Source of the DNA: Armatimonadota bacterium
GTDB lineage: Bacteria > Sysuimicrobiota > Sysuimicrobiia > Sysuimicrobiales > Sysuimicrobiaceae
DNA: 64,000 nt
Reading direction: 5' to 3'
NCBI GenBank assembly: GCA_031432545.1
Contig: JAVKGX010000004.1
Location: 62,001-126,000 of the forward strand
The notes beneath the pieces are model-generated. The model searched no databases. It was not told the origin of the DNA and saw only the letters and a program-made list of their open reading frames with translations. Of the stretch, positions 44,784-54,848 are shown one piece after another. The position numbers and the translations under genes were made by a program. How positions within the stretch are numbered: position 1 is the first letter of the stretch; each line of letters starts with the position of its first letter.

Positions 44784-44868
44784 TGGTGCGGGCGGAGGGA
44801 TTTGAACCCCCACGGGTTGCCCCCACGGGATCCTAAGTCCCGCGCGTCTGCCGTTCCGCCACGCCCGC
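44784..44868 (-). tRNA. tRNA-Leu (anticodon UAG)
   Basis: The minus strand folds as GCGGGCG acceptor, D arm with GGCAGACG, anticodon stem CGGGA-CTTAGGA-TCCCG, a long variable arm (GTGGGGGCAACCCGTG), and T arm GGGGTTCAAATCCC. The loop anticodon is TAG, reading CUN leucine codons. The discriminator is A and CCA is encoded (44784-44786). The long variable arm confirms a class II tRNA. Confidence 0.96.
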
Positions 44869-44989
44869 CCCGGCTGCCGCCACCCACAGGCCCGCACCCC
44901 TCCGGCGATCCCAAAGAGCCCGCGCGCCCTTCTTTGCAACCAACGTCTGCGGGCGGCCCTTTTGCCGCGTAACCCTGGCTTCGTCCTCC

Positions 44990-45025
44990 CAAACGACGAA
45001 CCCCGCTGGGGCGTACCCGCGGGGT
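44990..45025 (-). terminator. Terminator candidate downstream of tRNA-Lys
   Basis: On the minus strand ACCCCGC...GCGGGGT (45000-45006 and 45019-45025) with an inner GGG/CCC forms a hairpin, followed by TCGTCGTTT. It lies 36 bases after the tRNA-Lys CCA end. The rest of the 190-base stretch 44869-45060 between the two tRNAs has no coding signal that I can see. Confidence 0.45.
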
Positions 45026-45060
45026 CTTCGCTTCACCAACCACAGACCACCGTTGCCCGA

Positions 45061-45136
<76 letters not shown>

Positions 45137-45194
45137 AGCGCCGATTGTAGCAACGCGCGGGACGGACGGCAACACGACGACGGCGGCAGTCGCC

Positions 45195-45914
45195 TCACGG
45201 TACCGGTTCCGCCCACCGGAATGTAAGCGGCCCGGTGTAGGCGGGCAGACGAAGCACCTGCCGACGTTGCACTCGCACCGTCACGCCGACCGCCCGTAAC
45301 CCATCGACGAACCCGCCGCGGATCCGCAGGACCGCCTCCATCTCGTCGGCCGGCCCGATCGCTCGGATGACATAGGGCGGACGCAGCGGCGCGCCGTCCA
45401 CCACAATGCGCGGGCCGGACTGTCGGAAGGCCGACCTCGCCAGCACCCTCCGGTCGCCGATCGCGATCGCCTCGGCGCCCGCAGCCCACAACTCGTTGGC
45501 GATCCCCGCGAGGTCGTTCGCCTCCAGCGTCGCCGGCAGCGGGACGCCCACCGCGCGGCCCGCCTCCACGGTGACCTCGATCCCCCGTCCCCGCACCGGG
45601 GTCAGCCCGAGCACCACCCGGTACAGGGCCGCTTCCTCGGCCAGCGCGGCCGTCAGCGCCTTGCCCTCCGCCGTCAGGCGCTCGTACTCGGCCAGCCGAT
45701 GCCGCAGGCGGGCCACCTCCTCCTCCAGCACCGCCCTCGCCTGCTCGGCCTGGGCGACGAGCACCGCCATTTCCTCCACCCGGCGGACCGGAACCGCCGG
45801 CGTCGGGCGGACCGCCTGCATCGAACGGAACTGCACCACGAGCAGAAACCCCACGGCGACGGCCGCGACGGCGATCGCCCCTGCCGGGTTGTGGGACTGA
45901 CCACGGGCCGCCAT
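45195..45914 (-). CDS. DUF881 family membrane-anchored protein
   Basis: The 239-residue protein has one N-terminal transmembrane helix (AGAIAVAAVAVGFLLVVQF), a coiled coil at about 45-90 (VAQAEQARAVLEEEVARLRH), then a beta-alpha domain that matches DUF881 (GIEVTVEAGRAVGVPLPAT, then LAGIANELWAAGAEAIAIG, then GPRIVVDGAPLRPPYVIRAI). This family is found near divisome genes of Bacillota, with no fixed function. ATG 45914 is preferred to the GTG at 45926, since the nearest GGGAGG is too close to the GTG. It is upstream of tRNA-Lys and divergent from groEL. Confidence 0.85.
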   Translation of the reverse strand: MAARGQSHNPAGAIAVAAVAVGFLLVVQFRSMQAVRPTPAVPVRRVEEMAVLVAQAEQARAVLEEEVARLRHRLAEYERLTAEGKALTAALAEEAALYRVVLGLTPVRGRGIEVTVEAGRAVGVPLPATLEANDLAGIANELWAAGAEAIAIGDRRVLARSAFRQSGPRIVVDGAPLRPPYVIRAIGPADEMEAVLRIRGGFVDGLRAVGVTVRVQRRQVLRLPAYTGPLTFRWAEPVP

Positions 45915-46037
45915 CCCCTCTCCCACGATCCTCCCTCAGCCTATCAGCAGCCGCACGCGGTCACAACGCGGCCGCCGGGCCGGACCGAAGCTCCGGCGGG
46001 GTCGTGGGTCTGGTCGCCCGGCCCTCCCAAGACCCCC

Positions 46038-46066
46038 TTGATCGGCGCGCCCGGACTTGGAACAAT
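46038..46066 (+). promoter_or_regulatory. Promoter of groEL
   Basis: TTGATC (46038-46043), a 17-base spacer and AACAAT (46061-46066) with TGG before it (extended -10). The CIRCE begins 10 bases downstream, the same geometry as in hrcA. Confidence 0.6.
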
Positions 46067-46076
46067 AGACGGTGGA

Positions 46077-46103
46077 TTAGCACTCTCTTCCCCAGAGTGC
46101 TAG
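46077..46103 (+). promoter_or_regulatory. CIRCE operator of groEL
   Basis: TTAGCACTC-N9-GAGTGCTAG has one mismatch to consensus in the last base. It lies between the promoter and the groEL ribosome-binding site (AAGGAGG at 46129-46135). HrcA encoded at 20308-21423 is the likely repressor. Confidence 0.93.
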
Positions 46104-47771
<1,668 letters not shown>

Positions 47772-47791
47772 ACTCGGGCCTGCCTCGCAAG

Positions 47792-47829
47792 CCGACGGGG
47801 TTCCCGGAGCCGGGAACCCCGTCGGTTTT
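47792..47829 (+). terminator. Intrinsic terminator of groEL
   Basis: A perfect 16-bp inverted repeat (CCGACGGGGTTCCCGG, 47792-47807, and its complement, 47810-47825) is followed by TTTT. It is the strongest intrinsic terminator in the window and ends the groEL transcript 20 bases past the stop. Confidence 0.95.
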
Positions 47830-47874
47830 CCGTCAACCTGAATCGCCCCCGCCGCGGGCCGCCACATGACAGGA

Positions 47875-47950
47875 TGGGGTGGCCGACGGGACTCGAACCC
47901 GCAGCCCCCAGAGCCACAGTCTGGTGCTCTACCTTTGAGCTACGGCCACC
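47875..47950 (-). tRNA. tRNA-His (anticodon GUG)
   Basis: Acceptor GTGGCCG with an extra G at -1 and C at 73, the histidine identity pair. D arm TAGCTCAAAGGTAGAGCA, anticodon stem CCAGA-CTGTGGC-TCTGG, T arm GCGGGTTCGAGTCCCGT. CCA is encoded (47875-47877). It is transcribed towards the groEL terminator, in the opposite direction. Confidence 0.96.
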
Positions 47951-47999
47951 GCGCACAGAGCAGTATACCAGCGGGCGGTGACCACCGGCCACAGACTTC

Positions 48000-48401
48000 C
48001 TACGGCTCCTCCAACATGGTGGTGGCGCTGCCGTCGCTGCGGATCGAAAGCCGCCAGCGGCGGCCCTGGTTGTCCGTACGGCCGTGCGCGATGACCGCGA
48101 TCTCCAACGCGCTGACCCTTCGCAGCGAAAAGGTCCAATGGGGGGTCGGGCTGAGGTCCAGGTCCTGCGGGCCCAGCCAGGTGAACAGGCCGCCGTGGCC
48201 GGGCAGGTAGGCGGCTGCCTGCGTCCGGATCAGCGTGAATCGGGCGAAGGCTTCCTGGTCGTAGGCGCTGCGGGCCACCGTCCGGCGGGTCTCGACCTCG
48301 CGGCGCGGCCCGAACTGACCACTGGTAAGCAGGAACGCCAGCGCCCCGAGGATGAGCAGCGCCAGCAGGACCTCGACCGCGCTAAGGCCCCGTTGCCGCA
48401 T
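48000..48401 (-). CDS. Lone type IV pilin-like (pseudopilin) protein
   Basis: The 133-residue protein starts at ATG 48401. The leader is RQRG, followed by LSAVEVLLALLILGALAFLL: cleavage after Gly, Glu at +5 and a 20-residue hydrophobic helix, all as in type IV prepilins. The short mature domain (YDQEAFARFTLIRTQAAAY, then GPQDLDLSPTPHWTFSLR) has no cysteines. It is not with the pilus genes at 4-13 kb but would be a PilD substrate. It is upstream of tRNA-His on the same strand, 50 bases away. It could also belong to a type II secretion or competence pseudopilus. Confidence 0.75.
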   Translation of the reverse strand: MRQRGLSAVEVLLALLILGALAFLLTSGQFGPRREVETRRTVARSAYDQEAFARFTLIRTQAAAYLPGHGGLFTWLGPQDLDLSPTPHWTFSLRRVSALEIAVIAHGRTDNQGRRWRLSIRSDGSATTMLEEP

Positions 48402-48600
48402 GTCAGTCTCACGATCCCCACGGCACCGTGGACCGGCACCGAGCCCCCCGATGCTCCGATCATGGAAGGCCGGCGGACCTGCGTCAAGCGACACTGTCCG
48501 CCGGGCCGGGGGGGTAGTATGGAGTAGCGCCGATGCGAAGCCGTGCACCTGCGGCCGAACCGCGTCCAACGCGCCAAGACATGCGAGAGCGAGGTGAAGC

Positions 48601-49452
48601 ATGGCCGACACAGTGCTCCTGGAGGAGATGACCTGGCCCGAGATCCAGCAGGCCGTGGCGCGGGGTGTCCGGACCGTGGTGATCATGACCGCCTCAACCG
48701 AGCAGCACGGTCCACACCTGCCGCTGGCAACCGACGCGCTGATCGGGCAGGCGGTGGGCGAGCGTGTCGCGCGAAGGCTGGGGGCTCTGCTGGCACCGGT
48801 GATCCGACCCGGCTGCTCCGACCACCATCTGGCCTTCCCGGGCAGCCTCTCCGTCCCCACCGGTGTGTTCTCGGACCTGGTCGCCTCCTACGTGCGATCC
48901 CTCGTCCCCCACGGGTTCCGGACGTTCGTCTTGCTCTCCTCGCACGGCGGCAACTTCCGACCTCTGCAGGAAGCGGCGGACCGTCTCCGCCGGGAGTTCG
49001 GTCCCGACGGTGCCCGGATCCTCGCGGTGGCCGGCGACGTGGGGTTGCACGACATGATGCGCGTCATGGTCGACGCCGCGGCTTCCCTAGGTGCCCCGCA
49101 GGACGTGGACGCGATCCACGCCGATGCCTGCGAAACCTCGGTCATGATGGCGCTGCGGCCCGACCTCGTCCGCACGGACCGCATCGAACCGGGCTTCACC
49201 GGCCGCATCGACGTGGACACCCTGTTTCGGGATGGCCTGCGGGCGGTCACGCCCAATGGGATCCTCGGCGACCCGCGCGCCGCCTCTCCACAGCTCGGGC
49301 TGGGTGTGCTCGACCGTCTCGTAGACCACCTCGTGCAAGCCGTGGAGGCCCAGCAGGAGTCGCGAGGACTGGACCTCCGACGGGGAACCCAGGGCAGACG
49401 CGTGGACTCCGACACGGGCGCCCGGGAGGAACGCGGAAGTGAGGAACTTTAG
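48601..49452 (+). CDS. Creatininase family hydrolase
   Basis: The 283-residue protein starts at ATG 48601 with AGGTGA upstream. Metal-site motifs of the creatininase fold are TASTEQHGPHLPLATDA (Glu, His, then Asp), LSSHGGNFRPLQEAA, and HADACETSVMMALRPDLV (His, Glu). The family includes creatinine amidohydrolase and the F420 and mycofactocin enzymes. The substrate is not clear. The C-terminus ends with a hydrophilic tail of about 30 residues. The remnant behind it, on the opposite strand, also belongs to hydrolase chemistry, which hints at a past catabolic cluster. Confidence 0.88.
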   Translation: MADTVLLEEMTWPEIQQAVARGVRTVVIMTASTEQHGPHLPLATDALIGQAVGERVARRLGALLAPVIRPGCSDHHLAFPGSLSVPTGVFSDLVASYVRSLVPHGFRTFVLLSSHGGNFRPLQEAADRLRREFGPDGARILAVAGDVGLHDMMRVMVDAAASLGAPQDVDAIHADACETSVMMALRPDLVRTDRIEPGFTGRIDVDTLFRDGLRAVTPNGILGDPRAASPQLGLGVLDRLVDHLVQAVEAQQESRGLDLRRGTQGRRVDSDTGAREERGSEEL

Positions 49453-50110
49453 GTCGGATCCAGCGCCCCCAGCCCGGAGGTCCGACGACCTCTCCGCCGC
49501 GCATCACCACCCGTCCACGAACGAAGGTCGCAACTGGCAGCCCCTGGAACCGCATACCGTCGTAGATCAAGGTAGTTCCTCGAGCCTTCGTCTGAAGCTT
49601 GGAAGAATCGTGCACGGATTGCGCGGAAAGATCCACGAGCACCAAGTTGGCATCCGCGCCAGGCCGCAAACTTCCCTTCTGCGGCCACAGTCCGAACAGC
49701 CGCGCGGGGTTCTCTCTCGTCAGCTGCACGAGCTTGGTCAATGTCAACCGGCCGCACGACACCCGTCGCCGGTGGGTAGTCGTGCACCACGATGGGAACA
49801 TCGACTGCGCGGGCGACCTGTTCGTAGTAGCCGAACAAAACTTCGTCGTTCTGAGCCGGCGGTGGGCCCACGAGCAATGCAAGCGCCCCTAGTTCGCGCG
49901 CCCGCACACAGCTTCGCACAGCCGGGATGGTCCCCGCTGCTCCGGCACCGACGATCAGAGCGCGATCGGACGGCAAAGCCCCTCACCAAGGGTTTCCTGC
50001 AACTTCGATGCCGACCGCAAGGCCCGGTAACCCCCGTAGATCATGAGATCCGAGGCGTTCTGCATGATCTGGGCGACCTTCCGGTTGCTTTCCTGGACTG
50101 GCGGAACCGG
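49448..50110 (-). pseudogene. Decayed remnant: dihydropyrimidinase-like C-terminus and DapA-like fragment
   Basis: Two protein fragments lie on the minus strand in different frames. From 49976 to 49758 the frame reads RALIVGAGAAGTIPAVRSC, then LLVGPPPAQNDEVLFGYYEQ, then VPIVVHDYPPATGV, the pattern of the dihydrodipicolinate synthase family. From 49753 to 49448 another frame reads LTLTKLVQLTRENPARLFGL, then KGSLRPGADANLVLVDLSAQ, the end of a dihydropyrimidinase/dihydroorotase-type amidohydrolase. Upstream, 49985-50110 codes VAQIMQNASDLMIYGGYRAL and then stops. No intact gene can be read. A deletion probably joined two genes. The remnant fills the 700-base gap between the creatininase gene and tRNA-Arg. 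Confidence 0.65.
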
Positions 50111-50151
50111 TATGCAATCCGCGGAGCCATCGGTATAGTGGGGTTTGACCG

Positions 50152-50227
50152 GCGCCCGTAGCTCAGGGGAAAGAGCGGCTGCCTTCTAAGCAGCGGGTCG
50201 GGGGTTCGAATCCCTCCGGGCGCGCCA
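50152..50227 (+). tRNA. tRNA-Arg (anticodon UCU)
   Basis: Acceptor GCGCCCG, D arm TAGCTCAGGGGAAAGAGC, anticodon stem GCTGC-CTTCTAA-GCAGC, T arm GGGGGTTCGAATCCCTCC. The loop anticodon is TCT (AGA). G73 and CCA are encoded (50225-50227). A possible -10 (TATAGT, 50134-50139) lies upstream and a T6 run (50239-50244) downstream. Confidence 0.95.
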
Positions 50228-50353
50228 CGACTGCTGTCTTTTTTCCGTGCCGGCGAGGGCCTGGTTCGGGTCCGATCGGCGACCCCCCGCAGTGTTTGCC
50301 CCACGGAGGCAGCAAACCAGCCGGCACCGCATCCCGACCGCGGCCGGCAGGAC

Positions 50354-51367
50354 TCAGGCCCACAGGACGCGGTCGAGCCGGCGCCACCGCGCATCCAGGC
50401 GCCACAGCCCGGCCTGGCGTGCGAAGCGCAGGGCCTGTTCGAACTCCTGCGGGTACAGCCGCCGGTTGATCTGGGCGAGCTTGGGCTCGGTCTTCGCCTT
50501 CCACGCCGGATAGTACTGATCCATGACGTTCACGTACGTGTCGACGGACAGACCGGCGATCCAGTTCAAGATCTCACGCGTGTCGTCCAACAGGCCGGGC
50601 ATGACGAGGTGGCGGACGATCAGCCCGCGCAGCGCCAGTCCGTCCTCGTCCACCCGCAGCGGCCCCACCTGCTCGTGCATCGCCCGGATCACCTCGCGGG
50701 CGACGTCGGGGTAGTTGGGCGCCAGCAGGTACTTGCGGGCGTGCTCCCGGTGCCACAGCTTGAAGTCCGGCATGTAGACGTCGACCACGCCGTCCATCAA
50801 GGCGATGCTGTGCAGGCTGTCGTAGGCGCTCGTGTTGTAGACGAGCGGGAGTCGCAGCCCGCCCTCGATCGCGTACGGCAAAGCTTCCAGGATCTGCGGA
50901 ACGACGTGCTCGGGAGTCACAAAGTTGATGTTGTGGCACCCGATCTGCTGCAGGTGCAGCATCATCGCCGCCAGTTGCTTGGGCGAGAGGTCTTCTCCCT
51001 CGCCGATCTGGCTGGTCTCGAAGTTCTGACAGAACTGGCAGCGGAGATTGCACCACGCGAAGAAGATCGTGCCCGAACCCCGCCATCCGCGGAGCACGTC
51101 TTCCTCGCCGAAGTGGGGGAAGAAGGAAGAGACGCGCGCGTAACGGCCGGTCTTGCATACGGCGAAACGGTTGTCCAGGCGGTTGACGTGGCAGTCGCGG
51201 GGACACAGGGTGCAGTCCCCCAGCGCCTCCAGCGCGTCTTCGACCTTGTCGCGCAGCCGGCCCTCCTCGTAGGTGCGCAGATAGGCCGGGAGGAAGTCCG
51301 ACCGGCGGTCGACGAATCGACCGTGTCCGTGCACCTCGACGGGGATCTCTCGGCTGGCCAACAACAT
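50354..51367 (-). CDS. Radical SAM protein, PflA-like (COG1313 type)
   Basis: The 337-residue protein has the radical SAM cluster motif CNLRCQFC at about 106 (FFAWCNLRCQFCQNFETSQ) and a second Cys group in the N-terminal part (CTLCPRDCHVNRLDNRFAVC). This pairing is typical of the COG1313 group, annotated as pyruvate formate-lyase activating-like proteins of unknown substrate. Other marks are NINFVTPEHVVPQILEAL and VYMPDFKLWHREHARKYL. It may activate a glycyl-radical enzyme or modify a protein. No glycyl-radical enzyme gene is in the window. The C-terminal tail is Arg-rich. Confidence 0.88.
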   Translation of the reverse strand: MLLASREIPVEVHGHGRFVDRRSDFLPAYLRTYEEGRLRDKVEDALEALGDCTLCPRDCHVNRLDNRFAVCKTGRYARVSSFFPHFGEEDVLRGWRGSGTIFFAWCNLRCQFCQNFETSQIGEGEDLSPKQLAAMMLHLQQIGCHNINFVTPEHVVPQILEALPYAIEGGLRLPLVYNTSAYDSLHSIALMDGVVDVYMPDFKLWHREHARKYLLAPNYPDVAREVIRAMHEQVGPLRVDEDGLALRGLIVRHLVMPGLLDDTREILNWIAGLSVDTYVNVMDQYYPAWKAKTEPKLAQINRRLYPQEFEQALRFARQAGLWRLDARWRRLDRVLWA

Positions 51368-51476
51368 GCTTCACCACCCGCCACGCCAATTCTCGCAACC
51401 TGTACCGGCCCGGGCAATCCGCCGCCCACACCGGTGGCCCCGACCCGGATCACCCAGGCCGTGCCGGCGCCTGAAA

Positions 51477-52643
51477 TCATGAGGCAGGTCGGACCTCGTA
51501 GCGCAGCAGGGCGCCCAGGCCTCCGTACGGCCGCAGCCTCCCCTCCCCGTCGACGACCTCGATCCGGGCGCGGTTGTGGTAAGCCAGCAACGGCAGCGCC
51601 TGTGTGGGCGACAGTGCGCTCATGGCGCCCTCGCAGACCGGGCAGGACTCTGCGCGCTCACCGGTGGCGTAGCCGCACTCGTCGCACTGCCAGATCTCGC
51701 CCCCCAGGTCCCGATCCGCGACGACTGTCGCCACCTGGCGCCGGTTCAACGCCGCCAGCGTCCCGGCCACCCCGACCACCGCCGTCCCCGGTTCCCCCTC
51801 CAGGAGCGACCGGACCACTTCGGCCTCCCGGCGGGCTTCGGCCTCTCGCGCCACGGCCAGCACGCGCTGGCGGATTCGCGGCCACTCCTCCTGCGGCGGG
51901 ATCGGGACGACCGCGACGACCCGGCCGCGCACCGTCTCCGGAAGCAGGTCGCGCGTCGCGTTGGCCGCCTCCTCCGGGCCCCCGATGACGAGGCGGTCGA
52001 CGCCCTCCTCTTCGACCACAGCGGCAGTGGCCTGCGCGACCCCCGCCCAAAAGCGCCGCAGGTGCGCGTCCACCCTCGCGTCGAAGGTGTCCCGCTGCGC
52101 CCCGCGGCTGGCGCCCGTTCCCAGCCCCTTCGTGAACGAGGGCGGCCGCCCCGACTTGAAGCGCCAGTCGTGCGTGTCCAGATCCAGCACCTCTTCCTCG
52201 ACGACCTCGGCATCCCCCAGGTAGGCGACCAGCAGCCGCGCCTGGTCGCGATGGACCGTCAGGATCACGTGGCGCGGGTACTCCTGGCTTGCCCACAGCA
52301 GCGGCCACACGTCCGGCCGGCCGACGCGCACCACGTTCGCGACGGGCACCGGCAGCACGTACTCCTTCCACAGGTCCGCGGCGGCGTACAGCGCGATCCC
52401 ACGACCCAGCGACCGTCCGTCACGGATGTGTGCCTCGACCCGCTGGGCGAGCTGGCTGAACTCGCGGCGCTTCTCCCTGGGCAGCCGGTCGAGAACGGCC
52501 CCCAACGCTTGGCGCAACCAGATCCGGTACGCAGGCTCCGCGCGCTGGTTTTCGGGCTTCGTCGGATCGGTGTCGAGGCAGACCGTGAGCACGTCCCGCC
52601 GATCCTGCTCGATGAGTCGGTCGATCTCCCTGCGGTGCAGCAT
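51477..52643 (-). CDS. Archaeal-type release factor 1 homologue (baeRF family) with C-terminal zinc ribbon
   Basis: The 388-residue protein starts at ATG 52643, 5 bases after GGAGG; the upstream ATG at 52673 is not preferred. The opening REIDRLIEQDRRDVLTVCLD, then REKRREFSQLAQRVEAHIRD, then GIALYAAADLWKEY, then VNVVRVGRPDVWPLLWASQE-like text corresponds to the N and M domains of eRF1-like proteins of bacteria. A pelota/eRF1-type domain 2-3 follows (VVEEEGVDRLVIGGPEEAAN). The C-terminus has a zinc ribbon, CDECGYATGERAESCPVC. Bacterial eRF1-like proteins (baeRF, VLRF1) act in ribosome rescue, and this may be one. It is not a standard RF1/RF2. Confidence 0.72.
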   Translation of the reverse strand: MLHRREIDRLIEQDRRDVLTVCLDTDPTKPENQRAEPAYRIWLRQALGAVLDRLPREKRREFSQLAQRVEAHIRDGRSLGRGIALYAAADLWKEYVLPVPVANVVRVGRPDVWPLLWASQEYPRHVILTVHRDQARLLVAYLGDAEVVEEEVLDLDTHDWRFKSGRPPSFTKGLGTGASRGAQRDTFDARVDAHLRRFWAGVAQATAAVVEEEGVDRLVIGGPEEAANATRDLLPETVRGRVVAVVPIPPQEEWPRIRQRVLAVAREAEARREAEVVRSLLEGEPGTAVVGVAGTLAALNRRQVATVVADRDLGGEIWQCDECGYATGERAESCPVCEGAMSALSPTQALPLLAYHNRARIEVVDGEGRLRPYGGLGALLRYEVRPAS

Positions 52644-52699
52644 CGGAACCTCCACAAGTGGTGGATCGAACACGATTCATGGATCGCAGCGCACTGTCG

Positions 52700-53695
52700 T
52701 CACCCCGGACCCGGCATCACGAGCACCGCCGCCCCGCGCAGCCTTCCGGCCCGCAAGGCCTCCAGCGCGTCGTTCGCCGCGTCGAGCGGAAACGCTTGCA
52801 CTCGGCTGCGGACGGGGATGCGCCCGGCCAGCGCCAGGAAGGCCTCACCGTCGGCACGCGTCAGGTTGGCGACCGATCGCACGACGCGTTCTCCCCACAG
52901 CAGCGCGTAGGGCATTGGCGGGATGCCGCTCATGTGGATCCCCGCGCACACCACGACGCCACCGCGCTCCACTGCCCGCAGGGCGACCGGAACGAGGGCG
53001 CCGACCGGCGCGAAGAGGATCGCCGCGTCCAGTTCGGTGGGGGGCGCTTCGTCCGAGCTGCCAGCCCACTCCGCGCCCAGTTCGAGTGCGGCCTGCTGCC
53101 CTTCTCGGTCGTTGGGACGGGTGAACGCGAAGACCCGCCGGCCTTCGTGGCGGGCGACCTGAGCGACGAAGTGGGCCGACGATCCAAACCCGTACAGGCC
53201 GATGCGTTCCGCGTCGCCGGCCGCTCGCAGTGCCCGGTACCCGATCACTCCGGCGCACAACAGCGGCGCGGCCTCCAGGTCTGTGAACCCCTCCGGAATC
53301 CGAAATGTGTAACGCTCATCGGCCGCCGCATACTCCGCGTAGCCGCCGTCGACGTGGTATCCGGTGAACCGGGCCTGCCCGCAGAGGTTTTCGCGACCGC
53401 CGGTGCAGTATCGACAGGTACCGCACGTCCAGCCCAGCCAGGGAATCCCGACACGATCCCCGACTCGAAACCGCTGCGCTCCGGATCCGACCTCCACCAC
53501 CGTGCCAACGACCTGGTGTCCGGGAACCAGCGGGAGCTTTGGATCGGGCAGCTCGCCGTCGACGACGTGCAGATCGGTGCGGCACACCCCGCAGGCGGTC
53601 ACCCGCACCACCACGTCCTGCGGCCCCGGCTTCGGGCGTGGTATGTCGGCGGCCCGCAGCGGTCGGCGCGGCTCATCCAGGACCATCGCGCGCAT
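52700..53695 (-). CDS. Zinc-dependent alcohol dehydrogenase
   Basis: The 331-residue protein is a medium-chain dehydrogenase. Catalytic zinc ligands: Cys in TACGVCRTDLHVVDGEL, His-Gln in LVPGHQVVGTVVEVG, and Cys later; structural zinc cysteines are in WTCGTCRYCTGGRENLC. A shorter NAD(P) region has IGLYGFGSSAHFVAQVA. It is close to the AdhP/zinc-alcohol-dehydrogenase-related class (UreE-less). Cys-linked AdhP-like enzymes oxidise primary alcohols or reduce aldehydes with NAD(H). The gene stands alone between the baeRF gene and the VWA operon. Confidence 0.9.
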   Translation of the reverse strand: MRAMVLDEPRRPLRAADIPRPKPGPQDVVVRVTACGVCRTDLHVVDGELPDPKLPLVPGHQVVGTVVEVGSGAQRFRVGDRVGIPWLGWTCGTCRYCTGGRENLCGQARFTGYHVDGGYAEYAAADERYTFRIPEGFTDLEAAPLLCAGVIGYRALRAAGDAERIGLYGFGSSAHFVAQVARHEGRRVFAFTRPNDREGQQAALELGAEWAGSSDEAPPTELDAAILFAPVGALVPVALRAVERGGVVVCAGIHMSGIPPMPYALLWGERVVRSVANLTRADGEAFLALAGRIPVRSRVQAFPLDAANDALEALRAGRLRGAAVLVMPGPG

Positions 53696-53857
53696 CGCGC
53701 CGGGTTCTGGCCTCCTTCCCTACCCTCCGCCTTTCGACGTCGCCGGTCCCGCCTCCGCCCTGGCTCTGCGGGGACCCGTGGCAGGCTCCGGCGCCGCCGG
53801 GAGACGGCTCCCGACGCCATCGGAAGCGTGCGCAGGGACGGTGGCGAAACGGGGGAA

Positions 53858-54838
53858 TCAGGCCGACCTGTACACCCAGAGCATCGACGTCGCGACCGCG
53901 CAGACCAGCAAAACGGCGGCAGCGGCGGCGGCGACGGAAGAGACCTCGGTCGGCTTGCGCTCCCACCCGATCACCCGGCCCAACGTGCGGTAGACGCGCC
54001 GGAGTTCCGACGCGGAGGAGGCGTGGTAGTAGGTGCCGTCGGTGATCGCAGCGATCTCCTTGAGCGTCTCTTCGTCCAGCCGCACCCAGATCATGCGGCC
54101 CCCGAGGTTGAGGAACGTCCCCTCGGGTGTGCCGACGCCAACGGTGTAGACTTTCACCTGCTGGTCGCGGGCGATCCGTGCGGCGTCGCTGGGTAGCACG
54201 CCGCGGTTGCTCTGGCCGTCCGACATCAGCACGACGGTGGCCGGTGGCAGCCTGCCCTGGGGCGGCGGGGGCGGCTGCGACAGATCCGCGGGTCGCGTCC
54301 GCCCGGGCAGGGCCCACACTGCCTCGAGCAGCCCGTCCCCAATCGCCGTCGCGAACTCCGTCGCCAGCGACTCGATCGCGCGCATGACGCGCTCGTGGTC
54401 ATCCGTCGGCGGCACCAGAAGCGTGGCGTAGGAGCTGAACGTGACCAGGCCGATGCGGGCCCCCCGGGGCATCGACCGCACGAACTCCAGCGCCGCGGCC
54501 TTCGTGGCTTCCATGCGGTTGGGGGGGACGTCCTCGGCCAGCATGCTGCGGCTCACGTCGATCGACAGCACGACGTACACGTTTGACGCCGGGACGGGCA
54601 GCGGCGCCACGGGGCGGGCGAGCGCCACGATCAGGGCCAGCAGCGACAGGCCGAAGACCGCGGCGGGAAGGTGCCTTCTCCACGTCCGCGACTGCGATGC
54701 GGCAGCCGCCACGAACGCGATGTCGGTGTGGGACACCGTGCGGGGGTTGCGCCGGCGCAGCAGAGTGACGTACAGCGCTCCTAGCAACGGGACGAGCAAC
54801 ACGCCCCACAGCATCGCAGGCCACTTGAACGTCAGCAT
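53858..54838 (-). CDS. VWA domain membrane protein (BatA/BatB-like), second copy
   Basis: The 326-residue protein starts at ATG 54838. Two N-terminal membrane helices (PAMLWGVLLVPLLGALYVTL and AVFGLSLLALIVALARPVAP) precede a von Willebrand A domain with the MIDAS motif VVLSIDVSRSMLAEDVPPNR at about 95. The loop TVVLMSDGQSNRG completes the metal site. A C-terminal helix (VAAAAAAVLLVCAVATSMLW) anchors it again. It lies 10 bases after the similar gene at 54849-55856, so a tandem duplication is likely. Bat proteins work with MoxR ATPases. Confidence 0.9.
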   Translation of the reverse strand: MLTFKWPAMLWGVLLVPLLGALYVTLLRRRNPRTVSHTDIAFVAAAASQSRTWRRHLPAAVFGLSLLALIVALARPVAPLPVPASNVYVVLSIDVSRSMLAEDVPPNRMEATKAAALEFVRSMPRGARIGLVTFSSYATLLVPPTDDHERVMRAIESLATEFATAIGDGLLEAVWALPGRTRPADLSQPPPPPQGRLPPATVVLMSDGQSNRGVLPSDAARIARDQQVKVYTVGVGTPEGTFLNLGGRMIWVRLDEETLKEIAAITDGTYYHASSASELRRVYRTLGRVIGWERKPTEVSSVAAAAAAVLLVCAVATSMLWVYRSA

Positions 54839-54848
54839 GCCGGGGCTC

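Noticed and set aside
50247-50327. GTGCCGGC/GCCGGCAC inverted repeat after tRNA-Arg
   Set aside because: Eight pairs over 65 bases in GC-rich sequence; no T-run at the proper place and no link to a known element.
53696-53857. Gap between the alcohol dehydrogenase and VWA genes examined for small genes and RNAs
   Set aside because: Only GC-rich sequence with small palindromes; no ribosome site with a credible frame.
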